Below, piece after piece: positions 17,764 through 28,455 of a stretch of 64,000 nt of DNA; position 1 is the stretch's first letter, and each line of letters opens with the position of its first letter. The DNA is from Clostridiaceae bacterium Marseille-Q4145 (GTDB lineage: Bacteria; Bacillota; Clostridia; Lachnospirales; Lachnospiraceae): positions 62,001-126,000 of the forward strand of contig JAGTTP010000001.1 of the NCBI GenBank assembly GCA_018223365.1. Direction: 5' to 3'. The notes beneath the pieces were generated by a model. It was not told the DNA's origin, ran no database searches, and saw nothing but the letters and a program-made list of their open reading frames with translations. The position numbers were made by a program, and so were the translations under genes.

Positions 17764-18959
17764 AGTATTCCGCACTCCTTTGCCTGTTCTTTTAATGTTT
17801 TCTTTTGCTTTTTCCGGGTCAGTTCCATAAGACCTAACGCCGTCATATCGACAGCAGCGGATTTTTGCGGGTCTTTTTTCAGAAGTTTCTGCATAAATGC
17901 CAGAAGTTCTTCGTCTGCACCCGGTTCCGTCATATCTACAAAATCAACCAGAATGATACCCGACAGATTTCGAAGACGAAGCTGTCTTGCAATTTCCAAA
18001 GCAGCTTCCTGGTTGATTTTCCGGATGGTGGCCTGCTTGTCTTTCCCTGCAATGCATTTTCCAGTATTTACATCAATGACCGTCAGCGCTTCAGTGGCTT
18101 CAATCACAAGGTAACCTCCCGATTTCAGCCAGACCCGTTCTGCCAGCGCTTCTGACAGGCCCTTTTCCATCCGGTACAGGGCTTTCAGCGGAAGCATCCG
18201 GTCTTCATAAAGCCGCAGCTTTGCTTCATCACCAGGCATTTCTTCCTGCAGAAACTGACGTATCTCTTCATAAATTTTTTCATCATCGGTGATGATTTCT
18301 TTTAAAGACTCACTTCTGCTGCCAAGTACCGATCCCAGATAAGCGGGACGATTCTGAAATACACAGGAATACACACTTCGATGAATGGCCTGTTGGCTAA
18401 GATACCGATACTGTTCTTCCAGATGCCGGTATTCCCGGTTCAGTTCCTCTTCTGCCACGCCGGAAGCATTGGTCCTCACGATGATTCCTACTTCGTCCGG
18501 AAGCTTCAGTCCGGCCGTCCATGCTTTCAGCCGGTTCTTCTCGGGGCTGTCAAGTTTTCCGGAAAACCCGATGGTCTCATTTCCATGGGTCAGCACCAGA
18601 TATTTTCCGGTCAGGCTGAACTTGGTCGTCACCGAAGGAGCTTTGGTCTTCACCGCCTCGCGGCTCACCTGAACCAGAAGTTCATCTCCCTGCACCAGTG
18701 TCGGTTTTGCTTTCGGATGAAGATAGACGGGATTCTTCACATCTTCCAGAGGAAGATAACAGAGCAATCCTGGCTCAATCTCCACAAATGCCGCCTGAAT
18801 ATTTTTTACAATATTCTTTACTTTTCCTATATAGATATTTCCAAGGATAGATTCCTGTTCCTTGGAAATGAGGGACAATTCCATCATACGCCCATCTTCA
18901 TAGAGAGCGTCTGCCAGAACTCCGTCTTTTATATAGGTAATGATTCTTGTATTATCCAA
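17760..18959 (-). CDS. rng: Ribonuclease G/E family endoribonuclease
   Basis: A 399-residue RNase E/G catalytic domain. S1 domain around 35-110 (LGNIYIGKVKNIVKNIQAAFVEI), then the RNase H-like and DNase I-like parts with metal-binding aspartates in VIDVNTGK and ILVDFVDM. It ends shortly after GLMELTRKKQKKTLKEQ, so the zinc-link CPxC and the small domain of full RNase G are absent; only one cysteine remains near the end. Clostridial Rng-like proteins are often this short. It overlaps the genes on both sides by a few nt. Confidence 0.9.
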   Translation of the reverse strand: MDNTRIITYIKDGVLADALYEDGRMMELSLISKEQESILGNIYIGKVKNIVKNIQAAFVEIEPGLLCYLPLEDVKNPVYLHPKAKPTLVQGDELLVQVSREAVKTKAPSVTTKFSLTGKYLVLTHGNETIGFSGKLDSPEKNRLKAWTAGLKLPDEVGIIVRTNASGVAEEELNREYRHLEEQYRYLSQQAIHRSVYSCVFQNRPAYLGSVLGSRSESLKEIITDDEKIYEEIRQFLQEEMPGDEAKLRLYEDRMLPLKALYRMEKGLSEALAERVWLKSGGYLVIEATEALTVIDVNTGKCIAGKDKQATIRKINQEAALEIARQLRLRNLSGIILVDFVDMTEPGADEELLAFMQKLLKKDPQKSAAVDMTALGLMELTRKKQKKTLKEQAKECGIL

Positions 18960-19656
18960 TTTCTTCTCCCAGCGCTTCCAGAGAAATGAGTTTTCGCTCT
19001 TCTTCTGTTCCCTGATCCGCGTACATTTCCCGTCTGGTCACCAGCAGAGCAAACTGCGGCATGTCCCAGCCAATATGTTCCGCAAATGCTTTCAGTACCA
19101 TTTCCGGTTTCAGGTTGTGAACGCTTCCTGCGGATACCTGCATTTTGATCATATCATCCACGATCTCCCAGCTGTAGATCCACGGGCGGATGTCAATCTC
19201 CTGCTGTCCCTTCTTGGTTTCTTTCACAATCCGCATTTCCGGCTGTGCAAGAAATTCTGTAAATTGCTTTTTCCAGCCATCTTCCGGCGCGCAGCCTTCC
19301 CGGAAACGCACTTCATAATCAGCTGCTGCCACGCTCGCCATGGCATTCTTACTGTTCTCAGGAAGCTCCCGGAAGCTCATAACGTCAATTCCTTCCACCA
19401 TCACCGCATTCAGGCGGCGAACCGCTTCCTTTGATGAGATGGAACCGTTAATCCGGATATCCATATATTCGCCGTCGCTCTCCAGACCTAATCCAAGGGG
19501 AGATGCAAAGGACATAATCATATGGGGGCTATATCCTTCTGAATAGCAGATGTCAATGTCTGCCCGGCGGATAGCCTTCTGGAAATATCTCATCACATCC
19601 AAATGTCCGATAAATTTTAATACTCCATATTTGCGAAATCTGACTCTAATGTTCAC
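18952..19656 (-). CDS. DUF2344 (TIGR03936) radical SAM-associated protein
   Basis: A 234-residue protein of the DUF2344 family, almost always encoded next to, or fused with, the B12-binding radical SAM protein that precedes it here. Start is GTG 19656 (VNIRVRFRKYGVLKFIGHLD), with GGAGGAGGTG upstream and overlap with the previous stop; an in-frame ATG further upstream lies in that gene. Conserved text: YSEGYSPHMIMSFASPLGLGLES. It resembles MiaB-adjacent RNA-modification partners, but no function is proven. Confidence 0.88.
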   Translation of the reverse strand: MNIRVRFRKYGVLKFIGHLDVMRYFQKAIRRADIDICYSEGYSPHMIMSFASPLGLGLESDGEYMDIRINGSISSKEAVRRLNAVMVEGIDVMSFRELPENSKNAMASVAAADYEVRFREGCAPEDGWKKQFTEFLAQPEMRIVKETKKGQQEIDIRPWIYSWEIVDDMIKMQVSAGSVHNLKPEMVLKAFAEHIGWDMPQFALLVTRREMYADQGTEEERKLISLEALGEEIG

Positions 19657-21505
19657 GGCAGACACCTCCTCCGAAGACAGCTGCACCACAACCGGAACAT
19701 TGCATCCGGCAGTTGGGGGTTACGGTCTCCTCATGGGCCTTTTTCCACTCTCTCTCAAGGAATGCTCTGGTTACACCAATATCAATGAAATCCCACGGGA
19801 ACACTTCGTCAAGCTCTCGTTTACGAATGGTATAAAAATCAATATCCACTCCGCATTCTGCAAAAGCTTCCATCCAGAGTTCATTTTTAAAACCTTCCGT
19901 CCAGGAGTCAAAGAGACAGCCTTTCTCATAGGCTTTTTTAATGACCTTTGCTACCTTTCGATCTCCTCTTGCCAGAACGCCTTCCAGAATGGTGACATCG
20001 GCCTCATGCCAGTTGTATTTGATGCTCTTCTTGTTGAGCTGATCTTTGATCTCATGATTGACAATATAGGCTCTGTGCAGGAACTCCTCCTTGGTACACA
20101 TCTGCGCCCACTGGAATGGCGTAAAGGGCTTCGGCACGAAGAAGGAAGTGCTGACTACAATCTGGCACTTTCCGTTTCTCTTTTCCTTCGGCACCTCATA
20201 ATAACGCTCAGCGATCTTCTCTGCCAGCCATGCAATACCCCTCATATCTTCCTCGGTCTCCGTAGGATGTCCCAGCATGAAATACAGTTTTACACGGTTC
20301 CAGCCGCCCTCGAAGGCCTGTCCGGCACCGTTTAAAATCACTTCCTTTGTCAGACCTTTATTAATCACATCGCGGAGCCTCTGGGAACCTGCTTCCGGTG
20401 CGAAGGTCAGACTGCTCTTCCGCACATCCTGCACCTTACCCATCACATCCAGAGAGAACGCATCGATACGCAGAGACGGCAGAGAAATATTAATATCCTT
20501 GCTTCCGAACTCATCAATCAGGAAAGTGACCAGTTCCTTCAGATGGGAATAATCACTGGAACTTAAAGAGCTTAAAGAGATCTCCTCGTAGCCTGTATTT
20601 TTCAGCATGGCATAGGCTGCTTTTTTCAGCATCTCCAGATCCCGCTCTCTGGTGGGACGGTACAGCATACCCGCCTGGCAGAAACGACATCCGCGGATAC
20701 AGCCTCTTTGAATCTCCAGCACCACGCGGTCCTGGGTTGCCTTGATAAACGGAACCACCGGTTTCTCCGGGTAACTGGAAGTGGTGACGTCAAGCACCAG
20801 CTGTTTCTTCACCTTCTCCGGTGCTTCCGGACAGAGGGGGATCATTTTGTCAATGGTGTCGTCTTCTTTATAGGAAACTTCATATAAAGAAGGAACATAG
20901 ATTCCAGGAATCTGCGATGCTTTCTTTAAGAAGTCTTCTCTGGATGCGTCGCTTGATTTCCATTCTTTGTAAAGTTCCAGAAGGGCATCGTACTGCACTT
21001 CACCCTCTCCGATATAGAACAGATCAAAGAAATCTGCCAGCGGTTCCGGATTATAGGTACAGGGACCGCCGCCAATGACAAAGGGATGCTCCTTGGTACG
21101 TTGGGATGCCTCCAGCGGGATCTGTGCCAGATCCAGCACCTGCAGGATGTTGGTGTAGCACATCTCATACTGGATGGTAATACCTAAGAAGTCAAAGTCC
21201 TTAATCGGATCCTGAGATTCCAGTGCGAAAAGCGGAATCTGCTGCTCCCGCATTACCTTGTCCATATCATTCCACGGAGAATAGACACGCTCACACCAGG
21301 TATCCTCTCTCTTATTAAACATATCGTAGAGAATCTGAATGCCCAGGTGGGACATACCGATCTCATACACATCCGGGAAACACATGGCGAACCGGATGTC
21401 TACCTTTTCCTTGTCCTTCATGACCGCATTGACTTCTCCGCCGATGTAACGGGCCGGTTTCTCAATGGTCATCAGGATCTCATCTGATAACGCTAATTTA
21501 CGCAT
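19646..21505 (-). CDS. B12-binding-domain radical SAM protein (TIGR03960 type)
   Basis: A 619-residue protein with an N-terminal cobalamin-binding-like region (about 40-180; VRFAMCFPDVYEIGMSHLG, IGGGPCTYNPEP), a radical SAM core with Cys269-x3-Cys273-x2-Cys276 (RGCIRGCRFCQAG), and a C-terminal cysteine cluster (CRMQCSGCGAA). The reaction is unknown; the constant linkage with DUF2344, Rng and L21/L27 suggests ribosomal RNA or tRNA modification. Start ATG 21505. Confidence 0.92.
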   Translation of the reverse strand: MRKLALSDEILMTIEKPARYIGGEVNAVMKDKEKVDIRFAMCFPDVYEIGMSHLGIQILYDMFNKREDTWCERVYSPWNDMDKVMREQQIPLFALESQDPIKDFDFLGITIQYEMCYTNILQVLDLAQIPLEASQRTKEHPFVIGGGPCTYNPEPLADFFDLFYIGEGEVQYDALLELYKEWKSSDASREDFLKKASQIPGIYVPSLYEVSYKEDDTIDKMIPLCPEAPEKVKKQLVLDVTTSSYPEKPVVPFIKATQDRVVLEIQRGCIRGCRFCQAGMLYRPTRERDLEMLKKAAYAMLKNTGYEEISLSSLSSSDYSHLKELVTFLIDEFGSKDINISLPSLRIDAFSLDVMGKVQDVRKSSLTFAPEAGSQRLRDVINKGLTKEVILNGAGQAFEGGWNRVKLYFMLGHPTETEEDMRGIAWLAEKIAERYYEVPKEKRNGKCQIVVSTSFFVPKPFTPFQWAQMCTKEEFLHRAYIVNHEIKDQLNKKSIKYNWHEADVTILEGVLARGDRKVAKVIKKAYEKGCLFDSWTEGFKNELWMEAFAECGVDIDFYTIRKRELDEVFPWDFIDIGVTRAFLEREWKKAHEETVTPNCRMQCSGCGAAVFGGGVCREH

Positions 21506-21643
21506 AAACTACCTTTTCTATTATGTTCTGTTGTTAACTGTCAATCCGAATTATTATAAGGGATTTTGGTAGTTTGTGCAAGGGTGACTTGTATGATAGT
21601 TACTGTTCTATCGAAAGCTACGCCAATTTAGGAATGTTTTTCA

Positions 21644-21683
21644 TCAAAAACAAAGGAGCCATTGTCAAGCAACAGCTCCTTTG
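21644..21683 (-). terminator. Intrinsic terminator of eno
   Basis: CAAAGGAGC (arms 21675-21683 and 21651-21659) pairs perfectly over 9 bp around a 15-nt loop and is followed on the minus strand by TTTTTGATG. It lies 16 bp after the eno stop. Confidence 0.88.
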
Positions 21684-21698
21684 TATATTTCTTATATT

Positions 21699-23018
<1,320 letters not shown>

Positions 23019-23177
23019 TTATGTAAAATTTTTCATTACTACCATGTCAAGCAGGACTCCTTCACCGGAATTGTCCAGGTTCCGGTGATTTTGAAAATGG
23101 AGTTTCCTGATTTATTCACGTAGTTAGTATTTGCTAACCATGGATTATCATAACAGACCAAAACAAAAAACGCAAGA

Positions 23178-23208
23178 AAAGGAGCTGATAGAATTTATCA
23201 AACTCCTT
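23178..23208 (-). terminator. Intrinsic terminator of pflBA
   Basis: AAAGGAG and CTCCTTT arms enclose a second TGATA/TATCA pairing, followed on the minus strand by TTTCTTGCG and TTTTTTG. It is 7 bp beyond the pflA stop. Confidence 0.7.
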
Positions 23209-23214
23209 TATTAC

Positions 23215-23964
23215 TTAATATTTATGTACTTCAAGAATTTCTTCCGCTCTTCTTACTTCTTCTTCCGTCGGTGTCGGCACTCCATTCAGTGAGTATGTTA
23301 TTCCTAACTTCTTCCATTTGAACAAACCAAGGGTATGATAAGGAAGAACTTCCACTCTTTTGAGTGTTGGAAGAGATCGCTCCAGATCCCGAAGCGCCAG
23401 CAAATCTTCCTCTGAATCTGTCAGCCCCGGTACCAGCACGTGGCGAATCCACATGGATTTTCCATGGTCAGCCAGATAATGGGCCATGGCAAGAATATTG
23501 TCATTGGGCTGTCCCGTCAGTTCCTTATGAAGCTTTCCATCCACTGCCTTAATATCAAGCAGAAACAGATCGGTCAACTCCATAAGACGGTCAAATTTTT
23601 CCAGATACTCCGGAGTCATCAAAAACGGATTGCCGGAGGTATCCAGTGCCGTGTTTACTTTTTTTTCTTTTGCCAGGCGGAAAAATTCCGTTACAAAGTC
23701 TAACTGGAGAAGAGGCTCACCGCCGCTGACGGTAAGCCCCCCATCTTTTCCCCAGTAATTCCGGTAACGGTACATTTTACGAAACATTTCTTCTGCTGTG
23801 GAATCTTCGCCTCCCTGCATGCTCCAGGTCTCCGGATTGTGGCAGTATCTGCAGCGCATATGGCAGCCCTGCAGAAATACCACGCACCGGACTCCCGGAC
23901 CATCTACCAGTCCAAATGTTTCCAGAGAATGAATCTTTCCGGTGATTACGGTATGTTCATTCAT
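23215..23964 (-). CDS. pflA: Pyruvate formate-lyase activating enzyme
   Basis: Radical SAM enzyme that installs the glycyl radical on PFL. The CxxxCxxC cluster motif is CHMRCRYC (about Cys34, 38, 41), preceded by VDGPGVRCVVFLQG and followed by the YWGKDGGLTVSGGEPLLQ block. 249 residues from ATG 23964; a TTG two codons earlier is also possible. It begins directly after the pflB stop, so the pair is co-transcribed. Confidence 0.96.
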   Translation of the reverse strand: MNEHTVITGKIHSLETFGLVDGPGVRCVVFLQGCHMRCRYCHNPETWSMQGGEDSTAEEMFRKMYRYRNYWGKDGGLTVSGGEPLLQLDFVTEFFRLAKEKKVNTALDTSGNPFLMTPEYLEKFDRLMELTDLFLLDIKAVDGKLHKELTGQPNDNILAMAHYLADHGKSMWIRHVLVPGLTDSEEDLLALRDLERSLPTLKRVEVLPYHTLGLFKWKKLGITYSLNGVPTPTEEEVRRAEEILEVHKY

Positions 23965-23970
23965 AGCCAA

Positions 23971-26223
23971 TTACATGCTCTTGTGGCAGGTTCTGGAGAT
24001 CACATCCATCTGCTGCTCTCTGGTCAGATCGATAAATTTCACTGCATATCCGGATACACGGATAGTGAAGTTTGCGTACTCCTCTTTCTCCGGATGCTCC
24101 ATCGCATCGATCAGTTTCTCGGTTCCAAATACATTGACATTGAGGTGATGTGCGCCCTGATCAAAGTATCCATCCATCACCTGTACCAGATTCTTGATTC
24201 TCTCATCCTCACTGTGTCCCAGTGCATCCGGATTGATGGTCTGGGTATTGGAAATACCATCCAGTGCCCACTCATAGGGAAGTTTTGCAACAGAGTTGAG
24301 GGAAGCCAGAAGTCCGCTCTTCTCAGCACCATAGCTCGGGTTTGCTCCCGGAGACAGCGGCTCACCTGCTTTTCTTCCGTCCGGCATGCTTCCGGTTGCC
24401 TTACCATAGACTACGTTGGAAGTGATGGTCAGGATAGAGGTGGTTGCCTCGGAATTTCTGTAGGTATGATGTTTCTTAATTTTGTCAAGGAATGTCTTCA
24501 GAAGCCATACAGCGATGTCGTCTGCTCTGTCATCGTCGTTACCATATCTCGGGAAGTCTCCCTCGGTAATGTAGTCTACAACGATACCGGTCTCATCACG
24601 AACGGTTTTAACTTTTGCATATTTGATGGCGCTTAAGGAATCTACTACATGAGAGAATCCTGCAATACCAGTTGCGAAGGTTCTTCTCACATCAGTATCA
24701 ATGAGGGCCATCTCAGCTGCTTCATAGTAATATTTGTCATGCATATACTGGATCAGGTTCAATACGTTGACATAAAGGCCTGCCAGCCAGTCCATCATCT
24801 TGTCATATTTTGCAATGACTTCATCGTAATCCAGATAATCGGAAGTGATCGGTTTATAGGCCGGTCCAACCTGCTCTCTGGTCTTTACATCTACACCACC
24901 GTTTACGGCATACAGAAGGCATTTTGCCAGATTTGCTCTTGCTCCGAAGAACTGCATCTCTTTACCGGTCTGGGTTGCAGACACACAACAGCAGATGGAG
25001 TAATCATCACCCCATACCGGCTTCATCACATCATCATTCTCATACTGTACAGAACTGGTGCGGATAGAAATATCAGCTGCAAATTTCTTGAAATTCTGCG
25101 GCAGTGCAGAAGAATACAGTACAGTCAGGTTCGGCTCCGGACTCGGTCCCATATTAACCAACGTATGCAGGAAACGATAGTCGTTCTTGGTAACCATGGA
25201 ACGTCCGTCTACACCGATACCTGCCACTTCCAGAGTTGCCCATACCGGGTCGCCGGAGAACAACTGATTGTAGGACGGAATTCTTGCGAATTTTACCATA
25301 CGAAGCTTCATAACAAAATGGTCGATGAGCTCCTGGGCCTCTTTCTCAGTGAGGCTGCCATTTTCCAGATCTCTCTGAATATAGATGTCAAGGAAGGTAG
25401 ACACACGGCCAACACTCATGGCTGCACCGTTCTGGGTTTTCACAGCTGCCAGATATCCAAAATACAGCCACTGTACTGCTTCTTTTGCATTCTTGGCAGG
25501 CTGGGAAATATCAAAGCCGTAGATCTCAGCCATCTTCTTCATCTGGCCAAGTGCCTGATACTGTCTGCTGATCTCTTCTCTCTGACGGATCACATCATCC
25601 GTCATAGTTCCATCTCCGCAGTTCGCGAAATCTTCTGCCTTCTTTTCCATCAGAAAATCAATTCCGTACAGAGCCACACGACGGTAGTCACCGACGATAC
25701 GTCCTCTTCCGTAGGTGTCCGGAAGTCCGGTAATGATCTTGTTGTGACGTGCTTTCTTCATCTCCGGAGTGTAAGCATCGAAGACGCCCTGATTATGAGT
25801 TCTGCAATACTCGGTAAAGATTTTGTGTAGCTCCGGATCCGGCTCGTAGCCATTGGTCTGGCATGCCTGCTCGGCCATCTTGATTCCTCCAAAGGGCATA
25901 AATGCTCTCTTCAGTGGTTTGTCTGTCTGAAGTCCTACGACCTGCTCAAGATCTTTGGTCTCTTCACTGATATATCCTGCTCCATGGGATGTGATGCCGG
26001 ATACAATATGAGTATCCATATCCAGAATGCCGCCTTTTGCACGCTCTTCTTTCTGCAGTCCCTGCAGAATTCCCCATAATTTGTCAGTTGCCTCTGTGGG
26101 TCCCTCCAGGAAGGATTCGTCTCCCTCATACGGGGTATAGTTTTTCTGGATGAAATCTCTTACATTGATCTCTTCTTTCCAGATGCGGCCTTCAAATCCG
26201 CCCCACTGTTCAAAATTTTTCAT
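23971..26223 (-). CDS. pflB: Pyruvate formate-lyase
   Basis: Glycyl-radical enzyme that converts pyruvate and CoA to acetyl-CoA and formate in anaerobic fermentation. 750 residues. The active-site cysteines sit in [14 protein letters not shown] and the radical glycine is Gly725 in RVSGYAV. ATG 26223 is preceded by AAGGAGG. pflA follows at once. Oxygen-sensitive when active. Confidence 0.98.
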   Translation of the reverse strand: MKNFEQWGGFEGRIWKEEINVRDFIQKNYTPYEGDESFLEGPTEATDKLWGILQGLQKEERAKGGILDMDTHIVSGITSHGAGYISEETKDLEQVVGLQTDKPLKRAFMPFGGIKMAEQACQTNGYEPDPELHKIFTEYCRTHNQGVFDAYTPEMKKARHNKIITGLPDTYGRGRIVGDYRRVALYGIDFLMEKKAEDFANCGDGTMTDDVIRQREEISRQYQALGQMKKMAEIYGFDISQPAKNAKEAVQWLYFGYLAAVKTQNGAAMSVGRVSTFLDIYIQRDLENGSLTEKEAQELIDHFVMKLRMVKFARIPSYNQLFSGDPVWATLEVAGIGVDGRSMVTKNDYRFLHTLVNMGPSPEPNLTVLYSSALPQNFKKFAADISIRTSSVQYENDDVMKPVWGDDYSICCCVSATQTGKEMQFFGARANLAKCLLYAVNGGVDVKTREQVGPAYKPITSDYLDYDEVIAKYDKMMDWLAGLYVNVLNLIQYMHDKYYYEAAEMALIDTDVRRTFATGIAGFSHVVDSLSAIKYAKVKTVRDETGIVVDYITEGDFPRYGNDDDRADDIAVWLLKTFLDKIKKHHTYRNSEATTSILTITSNVVYGKATGSMPDGRKAGEPLSPGANPSYGAEKSGLLASLNSVAKLPYEWALDGISNTQTINPDALGHSEDERIKNLVQVMDGYFDQGAHHLNVNVFGTEKLIDAMEHPEKEEYANFTIRVSGYAVKFIDLTREQQMDVISRTCHKSM

Positions 26224-26278
26224 CTATGAACCTCCTTGTGATAAATAATTAGCGTAGTATAACTTTCGAGACGCTGTT

Positions 26279-26306
26279 ATTATATCATGGCCCATAGGAA
26301 ATACAA
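26279..26306 (-). promoter_or_regulatory. Probable pflBA promoter
   Basis: TATAAT (26279-26284) with an extended TGA element, and TTGTAT (26301-26306) 16 bp upstream. It leaves a leader of about 50 nt before pflB. Confidence 0.55.
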
Positions 26307-26361
26307 GAAAAAGTGCCTTTCACGCAAAAATTTCTCAATATCTGCAAGATCTGGTGGCTTG

Positions 26362-27222
26362 TTAAAATTTTAACCGCACATAAGACACAAACTTTCTTGC
26401 TGCAAAGGGCATCGTATTCCAATCTTTCCATACCAATGCCACCGGACGTTCCATCCGTTCTTTTACCGGGCGGACGGCAAGCCCTGCTTCGAATCCTTCC
26501 AGCACTCTTTTGTACATGGCAGAGACTCCAAGGCTCTGTCGTACCATAGCTAAAATAGAGTAATCGTCGTATACTTTGTACTCAATTTTCGGATGCAGAC
26601 CCGCCCGCCGAAAAGCCTGCTCAGGTACGCTGTACTCTCCTTCATCCAGAAGAATGAAAGGTTCCTGCTCAAGATCTTTTAGTGAAATGACTTGTTTTCC
26701 AGTCAGAGGATGTCCTTTTGGCAGTACGGCCGCCATTTCATCCTTATATAAAATACTGGTTTCCAGCCCTGGCACTGCTTCTGCATTGGCAAATCCAAAA
26801 TCCACGTTTCCGTCTCTTACCCACTGGGCAATACTGGTATATTCCCCCTGTTGAAGAATGAATCGTACTTCCGGATATTGTTTCTTAAATTCCATCATCA
26901 GTCTTGGCAGGAAGGTACGACTGACACTGGTAAAAGTTCCAATTCGGATGGCGCTGTTGGTAAGTCCCTTCATTTCCTCTTCTTTTCGTTCCAGATTCTT
27001 TTCTGCCTGATAGATCTGCTGAAAATACGGAAGATACTGCTCACCGTCTGCTGTCAGTCCAATTCCGTCCTTTTTCCGGTCAATGAGCACTGTTTCTGTC
27101 TCCTGCTCCAAAGTCCGAACTGCCTGACTGACGGCACTCTGGGAATATCCCAGTTCTTCTGCTGTCTTTGTGAAACTGCCATTTTCCATTACTTTGCAAA
27201 ATATTTCATATCTGGATAACAT
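26362..27222 (-). CDS. LysR family regulator, divergent from azlCD-2
   Basis: A 286-residue LysR regulator. Helix-turn-helix at about 1-60 (FTKTAEELGYSQSAVSQAVRTLEQE), effector domain about 88-286. ATG 27222 is chosen because TGAGGTG lies 6-12 nt upstream; the longer frame starts within the intergenic operators. The divergent position suggests control of the second azlCD pair, possibly in response to branched-chain amino acids (inference). Confidence 0.9.
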   Translation of the reverse strand: MLSRYEIFCKVMENGSFTKTAEELGYSQSAVSQAVRTLEQETETVLIDRKKDGIGLTADGEQYLPYFQQIYQAEKNLERKEEEMKGLTNSAIRIGTFTSVSRTFLPRLMMEFKKQYPEVRFILQQGEYTSIAQWVRDGNVDFGFANAEAVPGLETSILYKDEMAAVLPKGHPLTGKQVISLKDLEQEPFILLDEGEYSVPEQAFRRAGLHPKIEYKVYDDYSILAMVRQSLGVSAMYKRVLEGFEAGLAVRPVKERMERPVALVWKDWNTMPFAARKFVSYVRLKF

Positions 27223-27244
27223 GTTGTTCACCTCATCACTTTTT

Positions 27245-27298
27245 CTTATGTATTCATCATAATCATTCATTTTACTTATGTAAAGAGGACTGCTAAAA
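27245..27298 (+). promoter_or_regulatory. azlC-2 promoter with direct-repeat LysR sites
   Basis: CTTATGTA occurs at 27245-27252 and again at 27275-27282, exactly 30 bp apart (about three helical turns). The second copy is part of the inverted repeat TTTAC-TTAT-GTAAA (27271-27284), a T-N11-A type LysR motif. A promoter TTTACT (27271-27276), 16 bp, TAAAAT (27293-27298) overlaps it. Confidence 0.5.
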
Positions 27299-27342
27299 TA
27301 TTGCTCAGAAAATAAATCTGATTCTTGGGAGGAATCCATGTT

Positions 27343-28071
27343 ATGAGTAAATCGAATGCAAAGATATTCCAGAAGGGAATGAAGGATGCCATTCCCATAG
27401 GACTTGGGTATTTTGCGGTGGCTTTTTCACTGGGGATTGCCGCAAGAAACGCGGGCATGAATGCAGTTCAGGGATTTTTGCTCAGTTTTCTGAATAATGC
27501 GTCTGCCGGAGAATATGCCGGAATTACCGTGATCGCAGCCAATGCTTCCTACATAGAAATTGCTGTCGTTACATTGATTGCCAATGCCCGGTATCTTCTC
27601 ATGAGCTGCGCCATGGGACAGCGTCTGAAACCCGGGCTTTCCTTCGGACACCGGCTTTTAATGGGTTACGATATTACCGATGAGCTCTTTGGCATCGCCA
27701 TTGCCCGTCCCGGTTATCTGGAACCTTTCTACACCTACGGCGCCATGCTGACCGCCATTCCCTGCTGGGCAACCGGAACGGCCTGCGGTATCATTGCCGG
27801 AAATATCATGCCGACCCGTGTGGTGAGTGCATTAAGTGTTTCTCTGTTTGGCATGTTCCTGGCAATCATAATTCCTCCGGCAAAAAAAGATAAGGTTGTT
27901 GCAGCACTGATTATTCTGGCCTTTGCTTTGAGCTGGGCTACTTCTGTTTTTGCCCCATTTTCTGATCTTTCAGAAGGAACACGTACGATTATTTTAACCG
28001 TTGCCATATCCGGAGGAGCTGCTGTATTGTTCCCCATTTCAACAAAAGGAGAAAATCATCATGACGCATAA
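27343..28071 (+). CDS. azlC: AzlC-family exporter large subunit (second copy)
   Basis: A 242-residue AzlC homologue, with the family start KGMKDAIPIGLGYFAVAFSLGIAARNAG, the NASYIEIAVVTLIANARYLLMSCA region and YDITDELFGIA. ATG 27343 has GGGAGG 10 nt upstream; another ATG at 27338 is out of frame. The sequence is clearly diverged from the copy at 7448-8143, so this is an ancient paralogue rather than a recent duplication. Confidence 0.9.
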   Translation: MSKSNAKIFQKGMKDAIPIGLGYFAVAFSLGIAARNAGMNAVQGFLLSFLNNASAGEYAGITVIAANASYIEIAVVTLIANARYLLMSCAMGQRLKPGLSFGHRLLMGYDITDELFGIAIARPGYLEPFYTYGAMLTAIPCWATGTACGIIAGNIMPTRVVSALSVSLFGMFLAIIIPPAKKDKVVAALIILAFALSWATSVFAPFSDLSEGTRTIILTVAISGGAAVLFPISTKGENHHDA

Positions 28072-28366
28072 TATGTATATTTATATTCTGATCACAGGTG
28101 TAGTATCTTATATTATTCGGGTACTGCCACTGACTCTGATCCGAAAACCGATTGAGAATAAATATTTGCAATCATTTCTTTATTATGTACCTTATGTGAC
28201 ACTGGCAGTGATGACCTTTCCGGCCATTATCCATGCCACCCAGTCTCCGGTATCCGGAGTCCTGGCGCTGATTATTGGTATCTTCGCCGCTTATGCAGGT
28301 GCTGGACTTTTGCCGGTGGCTGTCATCTGCTGTGTTGTGGTATTTGGTATTGAGTTTTTTCTGTAG
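28061..28366 (+). CDS. azlD: AzlD-family exporter small subunit (second copy)
   Basis: A 101-residue membrane protein with the AzlD pattern YIIRVLPLTLIRKP and YVPYVTLAVMTFPAIIHAT. ATG 28061 follows AAAAGGAG and overlaps the end of azlC by 11 nt. It completes the second exporter. Confidence 0.88.
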   Translation: MTHNMYIYILITGVVSYIIRVLPLTLIRKPIENKYLQSFLYYVPYVTLAVMTFPAIIHATQSPVSGVLALIIGIFAAYAGAGLLPVAVICCVVVFGIEFFL

Positions 28367-28387
28367 TTCGTCTGATGCTCTTTTTCA

Positions 28388-28424
28388 TTTACTTTCCGAC
28401 TCCAATCATGTATCATAGATACAT
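28388..28424 (+). promoter_or_regulatory. Probable promoter and palindrome before the NSS transporter
   Basis: TTTACT (28388-28393), 17 bp, TATCAT (28411-28416). A 17-bp palindrome, ATGTATC-ATA-GATACAT (28408-28424), covers the -10 box and could be an operator. Confidence 0.42.
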
Positions 28425-28455
28425 TGAGTTTATGAATGCGAGGGACGAATAACAA

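Noticed and set aside
23022..23049. TTGACA-16-TTTACA as eno promoter
   Set aside because: The start would fall within the ribosome site, leaving almost no leader; -10 matches poorly.
23123..23138. GTTAG/CTAAC inverted repeat upstream of eno as a redox (Rex) operator
   Set aside because: Does not match TTGTGAA-N4-TTCACAA; arms are only 5 bp.
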